A stretch of DNA of 9,563 bases from Clostridiales bacterium. GTDB lineage: Bacteria > Bacillota > Clostridia > Oscillospirales > Ruminococcaceae. Where the stretch lies: NCBI GenBank assembly GCA_003150405.1, contig QAMM01000005.1, forward strand, positions 1-9,563. The letters run 5' to 3'. A program made the translations under genes and the position numbers. The notes beneath the pieces are model-generated. The model ran no database searches and was not told where the DNA came from. It saw only the letters and a program-made list of their open reading frames with translations. The stretch's first letter is position 1; the number at the start of each line of letters is the position of its first letter. Shown here one piece after another: positions 4,870 through 9,563 of the stretch.

Positions 4870-4954
4870 CTTAACACAATTTGAACACACTCGAACCGGT
4901 GAACGAATGTTCTTCCCCGTTATCATTGTTCAAGGCAGGAGATGTTGCGTACCC

Positions 4955-6667
4955 ATGGTTTCTACGAAGCGGCTCTTTTCGGAGGGCTTGCACGATCCGT
5001 CGCTGTTCCGGACGGTTTATATTATCAATCTTTTCTTATGTGCCGTTTATTTTTGGAATGTCATCGGCGTTGCGGCAAATATTTTTATCTTGCTCTGGTC
5101 TTTGGTCTTGTTTATTGACATGTTTTTAGCCAAAAAACCTTGCCGCAACATTAAACAAGGGTTGATCTTGGTCGGCTTTCTAGTAGCTGGGCTTTATACA
5201 ATCATATTGCATATTGACAGCAACTTCGGTGAAAATTTTGTTATGCTGTACCACGCTGCTGTGTGCTTTTTCCTGTTTTATGGGATGCATTCTGACCCAA
5301 ACCGCGAAAAGGTGAAACGGGAAATTGACCACATTCTGAAAGTTATTGTTGTGCTCAGCACCGTGCTGGCAGTTGCCGGCCTGCTTTTTGTCCTATGTGC
5401 ACCTACCGGACGGTTGTATCTTGGCGGTTATGTGTTCGGCATTATGGATAACCGTTTTACTGGCGTTTTTACCAATCCCAATCTGGCAGCGTTTGCATCG
5501 GTCTCCGGAATGGCCTGCTGCCATATCCTGCTGAAACGAAACCGTGCCACTAAAACAGGAAAGCAGGTGCTTCCCCGCTGGGTCGTAGGACTCTGCTTCG
5601 GTGCAAATGGACTGAGCCTTTTATTGTCCGATTCCAACTCCTCCCTGGTATTCGCCATTACTTACATTGTCGTTTACGTATTCTGCCGCCTATACCAAGA
5701 AAGCCGGATGCTGACCTCTAAAAAAGTCGTTATACGCGGAGTTGCGCTGGTCTTGTGCTGTGCATTGATTGCCGGCTCCGGGTTAATGCTCCGCACTATC
5801 TGCCAGAGCGTTGTCTCCACCTTTGTCACCACCACAACGCAGGTTCTCGCTGAGGACGAAGACGCAAGCAGTACTGTTTCAGCAAGCCCGGACACGGACA
5901 ATACTGTCGCCGTAAGCGCTTCGACCTCTTCGAACGCTGAGGAGACGGATGCGCCAAGCGTTGAAATCGGGCGTACCAATGATTATGACATCTCCAGCGG
6001 CCGTTTGGATTCATTAAAAAAATCGCTTGTTTTGTTCGGCAAATTTCCGCTTATGGGAATTGGCAAAGGCAATATTGTCCCATACGGAGAACAGTATTTA
6101 TTCCAAGGGTTTCGGTTCAGCGACCTGCACAATGGTTATCTCACCATTTTAATTTCCAACGGTTTGGTCGGTCTCCTTCTTTTTATGGGATTCCTGTTCC
6201 TGTTTGTCAGGCGTTTGCTTCGTTGCCTGCGCAAAAATCGGGACAGCGATTTGAAAGAGCTGCCCGCCTTGATTGCGGCTTTGGCCGCCTACTGTGTTTT
6301 CGGCTTGTTTGAAAAGGCTGTGCTTTATGACATCACCTTTATGGTCGTCGTTTTCTGGATGCTTTTGGGGCACACTGCTACCTTCCTTTCGCAATATGAA
6401 TGGCAGGAGGATACTGTGGATGGCTTTGCCTCTCTGCGTGTTGGTGGTGCATCCCTTCCAACCCCCGACATGCTCCCGCTTCCGGCTTATCCGGTTCCGT
6501 CCATGACCTACGGTGTTTTTGAGCCGCAGGAAAGCCATTATCCTGTTCTAATAACCCCTGTCTACTCCTCTTTTCAACAACAGGGGCATTCCCCGCCAAA
6601 GTCGGCGCACGGCCATTTCATTGACAGCTCCGGAAAAGAGCGTCCGCCATCCCGCCTAATCAGTTAG
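4955..6667 (+). CDS. O-antigen ligase / polymerase-like (Wzy_C) integral membrane protein
   Basis: With the ATG at 4955 the protein has 570 residues and roughly 11-12 membrane segments. The start is uncertain: this ATG has AGGAGA 12 bp upstream, while an in-frame ATG at 4907 has no ribosome binding site and adds an unlikely N-terminus. Wzy_C signatures (PF04932) are FTNPNLAAF (about 172), GRLDSLKKSL...FPLMGIGKGN (about 349-373) and LHNGYLTILISNGLVGLLLF (about 391-410), in the usual order around the large outer loop. Such proteins join or polymerise undecaprenyl-linked glycans at the outer face of the membrane. Two oddities: an acidic Ser/Thr-rich insert in the outer loop (about 290-340, rich in T, S, D, E, A) and a proline-rich, probably cytoplasmic tail (about 500-570). 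No other glycan genes adjoin, so the substrate is unknown. Expression probably passes through the leader RNA upstream. Confidence 0.85.
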   Translation: MVSTKRLFSEGLHDPSLFRTVYIINLFLCAVYFWNVIGVAANIFILLWSLVLFIDMFLAKKPCRNIKQGLILVGFLVAGLYTIILHIDSNFGENFVMLYHAAVCFFLFYGMHSDPNREKVKREIDHILKVIVVLSTVLAVAGLLFVLCAPTGRLYLGGYVFGIMDNRFTGVFTNPNLAAFASVSGMACCHILLKRNRATKTGKQVLPRWVVGLCFGANGLSLLLSDSNSSLVFAITYIVVYVFCRLYQESRMLTSKKVVIRGVALVLCCALIAGSGLMLRTICQSVVSTFVTTTTQVLAEDEDASSTVSASPDTDNTVAVSASTSSNAEETDAPSVEIGRTNDYDISSGRLDSLKKSLVLFGKFPLMGIGKGNIVPYGEQYLFQGFRFSDLHNGYLTILISNGLVGLLLFMGFLFLFVRRLLRCLRKNRDSDLKELPALIAALAAYCVFGLFEKAVLYDITFMVVVFWMLLGHTATFLSQYEWQEDTVDGFASLRVGGASLPTPDMLPLPAYPVPSMTYGVFEPQESHYPVLITPVYSSFQQQGHSPPKSAHGHFIDSSGKERPPSRLIS

Positions 6668-6680
6668 TTCCCCCAAAAAT

Positions 6681-6713
6681 CCTCTGGCTTTTAGCCAGAG
6701 GGTTTTTTATTTT
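6681..6713 (+). terminator. Rho-independent terminator after the O-antigen ligase-like gene
   Basis: CCTCTGGCT (6681-6689) and AGCCAGAGG (6693-6701) form a perfect 9-bp stem with a TTT loop, followed by GTTTTTTATTTT. It lies 14 bp after the stop codon and separates this gene from the GNAT gene. Confidence 0.9.
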
Positions 6714-6765
6714 AGTCTCCCCTTTTGGGGGCATACCCAAACAGCTGCTTTTGGATTTTATTTTC

Positions 6766-6794
6766 TTGACAAAATCTCAGGCATTTGTTACAGT
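6766..6794 (+). promoter_or_regulatory. Promoter of the GNAT gene
   Basis: A perfect -35 TTGACA (6766-6771) and a -10 TACAGT (6789-6794) are spaced by 17 bp. Transcription would start about 25 bp before the chosen GNAT start codon. Confidence 0.75.
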
Positions 6795-6824
6795 TGGTGC
6801 AAAATGACAAAAGGCGGTGACGAA

Positions 6825-7610
6825 ATGGTTGCACTTAAAGCTCACCAAATGAAGGAAATTGCCCCACTGTTTCAAGGAATTGACGAAACCCTGATTTGGT
6901 CCTGCTTACAGGGCTGTATGGGCCATGCTTGGGCCAATTCCGCCGAAGCCCCCACAGCCGTTCAAATCATCACCGGAGATTTCTGTTTTGTTGCCGGAGA
7001 CAGCCGTTCTCCCGGTGCATACGAACTGGCCGGTCATATTCCGGCCGATTACCGCTCGTCCGTTCTGATTCTTGCTCCGCCAGATTCGGACTGGGCTTCC
7101 CTTGTTGAATCTGCCCACGCCGGGTGTTGGCAGCGTCAGACACGCTATGCATTACAAAAATCCCCAAATGCATTCAACCTGAACCGGTTGCGGGCTTTGG
7201 CTGGGCAGGTGCCACCGGAGTACCGAATCCAGCGCATGGGAGAAAGGGTTTATCATGCTTGTCTTGCACAGGAATGGTCGGCGGACTTCTGCTCCCAGTT
7301 TTCCTCTTATGAAGATTATCAGGCACGCGGCCTCGGTTTTGCAGCGCTTTTGAACGGCGAACCGGTTGCAGGCGCCTCCTCCTATACGGTATACCACGGT
7401 GGAATTGAAATTGAGGTGGATACCAAACCCAGCCACCGGCGCAAGGGCCTTGCCGCTGCCTGCGCCGCATCCCTGATTTTGGAGTGCCTGCGCGTAGGGC
7501 TGTATCCAAGCTGGGACGCCGCAAACACTGCTTCGCTTGCGTTAGCGCAGAAACTCGGCTACCGTTTCAGTCACGAATACCCCGTATACCACATTTTGAC
7601 CGGTCGCTGA
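6825..7610 (+). CDS. GNAT-family N-acetyltransferase, ZmaR-like (PF12746)
   Basis: The ATG at 6825 is preceded by AGGCGGTGA, nearly the full anti-Shine-Dalgarno complement, so I prefer it to the ATG at 6804, which has none. The product has 261 residues. The N-terminal half resembles the ZmaR-type acetyltransferase family. The C-terminal half carries the GNAT fold, with the acetyl-CoA binding loop HRRKGLAAACAASLI (about 204-218) after the strand GGIEIEVDT, and the final YPSWDAANTASLALAQKLGY. ZmaR itself acetylates the antibiotic zwittermicin A, but most relatives have no known substrate, so self-protection is only one possibility. The gene has its own promoter and follows a strong terminator. 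The next gene begins 69 bp downstream with no terminator between, so they may form one transcript. Confidence 0.85.
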   Translation: MVALKAHQMKEIAPLFQGIDETLIWSCLQGCMGHAWANSAEAPTAVQIITGDFCFVAGDSRSPGAYELAGHIPADYRSSVLILAPPDSDWASLVESAHAGCWQRQTRYALQKSPNAFNLNRLRALAGQVPPEYRIQRMGERVYHACLAQEWSADFCSQFSSYEDYQARGLGFAALLNGEPVAGASSYTVYHGGIEIEVDTKPSHRRKGLAAACAASLILECLRVGLYPSWDAANTASLALAQKLGYRFSHEYPVYHILTGR

Positions 7611-7679
7611 GAACTTTTTGGCCTTCCCCCGCATACAATAAATGGTAAATTTCTTCAATTTCGGATAAGGGGCAAGCCT

Positions 7680-8129
7680 ATGGAACACTTAAAGCAGCTA
7701 TCACGCAACACCGTATCTGATGAAGTTCAAGCACAACTCCAGCTGCTGGATACATCGCAGTGTTACATAAGCGTCATCCTCATTGGAATATTGCTGCAGT
7801 ATGGCGCGCTCGATTTTCAACGGGAACAGCTGCTTTCCAGCGTTTTCTGTCCTGATGCCCCTGTGCCCGGTCAAGGAGAACCCGAGGCGATGCGCCTGGT
7901 CGCATCGCTGCTGGTTCTTTCCTCCCTGCTGGGGTTTCAAAATCAGTCTGAGACACTCAACGCACAAGCCCGTGCCGCGGGACGTCAGCCGGACTGTGTG
8001 GAACCGTTTTTAGGCGGTATAATTATTCTCATTGCACTCGTCCGGTTTGTACGTTTGCTCCAGGCTGCAAATCAAAGCGGCGCCACGCTGGCCGCAGAAG
8101 AAGCCATTTTGGAAGATGAGGATCTTTAG
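7680..8129 (+). CDS. Small predicted membrane protein, unknown function (149 aa)
   Basis: The ATG at 7680 has AAGGGG (7667-7672) 7 bp upstream. Three hydrophobic stretches are visible: about residues 29-44 (YISVILIGILLQYGAL), 71-86 (MRLVASLLVLSSLLGF) and 109-127 (FLGGIIILIALVRFVRLL). A charged N-terminus and an acidic C-terminus (EEAILEDEDL) flank them. I recognise no family. A TACAAT at 7634-7639 could be a -10 box but lacks a -35. Read-through from the GNAT gene is equally likely. A bidirectional terminator follows immediately. Confidence 0.7.
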   Translation: MEHLKQLSRNTVSDEVQAQLQLLDTSQCYISVILIGILLQYGALDFQREQLLSSVFCPDAPVPGQGEPEAMRLVASLLVLSSLLGFQNQSETLNAQARAAGRQPDCVEPFLGGIIILIALVRFVRLLQAANQSGATLAAEEAILEDEDL

Positions 8130-8132
8130 CAT

Positions 8133-8171
8133 AAAAATCAGGCGGACAGCACTGCTGCCCACCTGATTTTT
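8133..8171. terminator. Bidirectional terminator between convergent genes
   Basis: AAAAATCAGG (8133-8142) and CCTGATTTTT (8162-8171) form the outer stem; GGACAGC and GCTGCCC continue it with a few mismatches. Each strand ends in a run of Us, so it serves both the small membrane protein gene (stop 4 bp away) and the convergent DUF3737 gene (67 bp away). Confidence 0.85.
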
Positions 8172-8237
8172 GCAATTCAAACCGCACTTACCTCATATCG
8201 CTCACACGGTATCCAAGTCTTGCAACGAGGTTCGTTT

Positions 8238-9095
8238 TCATTCTCCCGCTTTTTTCCGTTCGGTGATGATGCAGTCAGCGCCCGGAAGGCGGTATTCATC
8301 CAATAGAATCTCGCCGATTTCATCCGCTGCAATACTGCCATTACGTGGATTTTTCACACTGAGGATACCGCCTCGGATAGTTGCGCGGACATCACTGTTT
8401 TCAAAGGAGAGATCGGTTCCTTCCATTTCGCAGTCCTCCATCACCAGTCCTCTGGCGTAACAAAGCGGCTGGGTTCCAATGATCTTACAGCGGACAAAGG
8501 TGATATTCTCAGAATACCAGCCCAAGTATTCCCCCTTCACGACGCTGTCCGTCACTGTAATGTTTTTCCCATGCCAAAAGGCGTCCTTGGTGTCTAAGAC
8601 CGAATTACGGATGACCACATTTTCTGCGTATTGAAACGAATATTTTGCTTTCATCCGCAGGTTATCAAACTCCATGTCCCGGCTGTACAAAAACGGGTAT
8701 TCTGACGTTAATTCGCAGTCTTTTACCTGAAGATCCCGGCAAAACCAGCCGAATTCGGTGGAATTTACCATACAGGCGTTCATTACCGTGCGGTCACACT
8801 CACGCAGCGCCTTGATACCACCAAGTATGCAGCGTTCAATCCGCAGGTCGTTGTCATACCAAAGAGCTGCACGACAGGTATCCGTCATGGTGCAGCCAGT
8901 AAGCGTCCCCGTATCCAAATGCCAAAGCGGATAACGGAGCAGAAAGCTACAATCCTGAATTTGAAGATGCGCGGTTTCCTTAAGGGCGGACTCTCCGTCG
9001 GCAGGGCCGGCAAAGGTACAGTGCTTCACCATTGCATCGTGGATTCCATACAGCGCTCGCTCTTGGTCGTAGGTTTGGTTTTCATAACATTTCAT
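8238..9095 (-). CDS. DUF3737 family protein, right-handed beta-helix
   Basis: The start MKCYENQTYDQERALYG at 9095 has GAGGAGAA just upstream. The frame is open further back to 9302, but the extra 69 residues look unlike protein and no homolog I recall has them. The product is 285 residues, the usual length for DUF3737 (PF12541). The body is a series of short rungs of the type NITVTDSVVKGEYLGWYSENITFVRCKIIG, typical of a parallel beta-helix. Such folds are often found in glycan-binding or glycan-modifying proteins, but the role of this family is unknown. It has no signal peptide, so it should be cytoplasmic. It is transcribed alone from a promoter about 195 bp upstream and converges on the neighbouring gene at a shared terminator. 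Confidence 0.88.
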   Translation of the reverse strand: MKCYENQTYDQERALYGIHDAMVKHCTFAGPADGESALKETAHLQIQDCSFLLRYPLWHLDTGTLTGCTMTDTCRAALWYDNDLRIERCILGGIKALRECDRTVMNACMVNSTEFGWFCRDLQVKDCELTSEYPFLYSRDMEFDNLRMKAKYSFQYAENVVIRNSVLDTKDAFWHGKNITVTDSVVKGEYLGWYSENITFVRCKIIGTQPLCYARGLVMEDCEMEGTDLSFENSDVRATIRGGILSVKNPRNGSIAADEIGEILLDEYRLPGADCIITERKKAGE

Positions 9096-9290
9096 GGCGT
9101 TCTCCTCGGTTCTCTGCTTGTTTTGCCAGCCAGAACGAATCGATCCAACGAAACTGCAATCCTTTTCGCGTACAAAATCATCCTGCTTCCCCAAACTGGC
9201 CTGTGTGTTGTTTGAACGGTGATTTTTCCATGTCAACAAAACAGTGAGCATTATCCTTCTGTTTTTGGTCTGTTCACCATTTTCTTTTTT

Positions 9291-9318
9291 AGTATAGCAC
9301 ACCTTTTCCCGTCGTCAA
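9291..9318 (-). promoter_or_regulatory. Promoter of the DUF3737 gene
   Basis: On the minus strand, -35 TTGACG (9318-9313) and -10 TATACT (9296-9291) are 16 bp apart, with TGTGC just before the -10 (partly an extended -10). The start of transcription would be near 9284, giving a 5' leader of about 190 nt before the ATG at 9095. Confidence 0.65.
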
Positions 9319-9563
9319 AATCGAAATTAGAAATTCATAATTTTACAGGTGTTTATCACATCTCATAGGGTTTTAATAAAGTCCTCCGAAAGCCTTGAAA
9401 ATAAAGGATTTATCGCAATCCGTACACCTTATTTCTTTATATGGTTTCACACAATGTTACCCTTGTTCTGCACTATTATAAGGGCAAAATCAAGGGCAGA
9501 AAAATCTCATAACAAGATATAACAGAGTGTGGCAATCGGAGAACTGTGACATATGTGCGAATA
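9319..9563. other. Gene-free AT-rich end of the window
   Basis: No gene is supported on either strand. Small repeats are visible: AAGGGCA at 9480-9486 and again at 9492-9498 in 12-bp phase, with CCCTT (9460-9464) facing AAGGG. An ATG at 9553 on the plus strand has GGAG about 10 bp upstream and could start a gene beyond the edge, but only eleven bases of it are visible. Confidence 0.4.

Noticed and set aside
6149..6538. Minus-strand 129-codon frame inside the O-antigen ligase-like gene
   Set aside because: Antisense to conserved Wzy_C motifs, with no promoter or ribosome binding site of its own.
9177..9230. Possible 17-codon leader peptide (MEKSPFKQH...) in the DUF3737 leader
   Set aside because: No ribosome binding site and no codon bias towards a regulating amino acid; indistinguishable from chance.
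9096..9302. N-terminal extension of the DUF3737 protein
   Set aside because: The ATG at 9095 has a strong ribosome binding site and gives the normal family length; the extension overlaps the -10 box of the likely promoter.
9460..9498. AAGGGCA direct repeats as iterons or an integration site
   Set aside because: Only two 7-bp copies, with no replication or integrase gene in view.

Overview
The window looks like a low- to mid-GC member of the Firmicutes/Clostridia, most likely an Oscillospirales-type gut anaerobe. This is inferred from protein families (PadR, DUF2992, cysteine-rich KTR, DUF3737, a ZmaR-like GNAT), from strong AGGAGG-type ribosome binding sites and from TTGACA/TATAAT-type promoters. 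No rRNA, tRNA, CRISPR array or complete insertion sequence is visible.

Left part (about 1-4570): accessory DNA from an integrative/conjugative-element background. It opens on the minus strand with the N-terminal part of a sigma-70-like factor typical of such elements. Upstream of that is a 400-bp structured, gene-free region with three mutually exclusive hairpins that look like an attenuator. Next comes a tightly packed minus-strand operon: a PadR regulator, a DUF2992 gene broken by one in-frame TAG, and a small cysteine-rich KTR protein. It is driven by a near-consensus promoter overlaid by two perfect palindromes. An 870-bp non-coding stretch follows, with three stacked palindromes (resembling an oriT or terminator region, but with no relaxase here) and copies of a TTTGGGACAA-N-TTGTCCCAAA palindrome that also occurs upstream of the sigma gene. 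An AT-rich orphan gene for a 459-aa protein of unknown family stands alone on the plus strand, with its own palindromic promoter region and two tandem terminators. Behind it are weak minus-strand ORF remnants.

Right part (about 4570-9563): composition and gene types look more chromosomal. A TATAAT-type promoter leads into an approximately 80-nt, three-hairpin RNA ending in a U-run, directly in front of an O-antigen ligase/polymerase-like (Wzy_C) membrane protein. After a strong terminator come a ZmaR-like GNAT acetyltransferase with its own promoter and a small predicted membrane protein, possibly co-transcribed. A bidirectional terminator separates these from a convergent DUF3737 beta-helix gene that has a good promoter and a long 5' leader. 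The last 245 bases show no gene I can support.

The items most likely to be new are the orphan 459-aa gene, the hairpin leader before the Wzy-like gene, the three-hairpin attenuator before the sigma gene, and the dispersed TTTGGGACAA palindrome. All functional statements beyond family names are inference from sequence alone.
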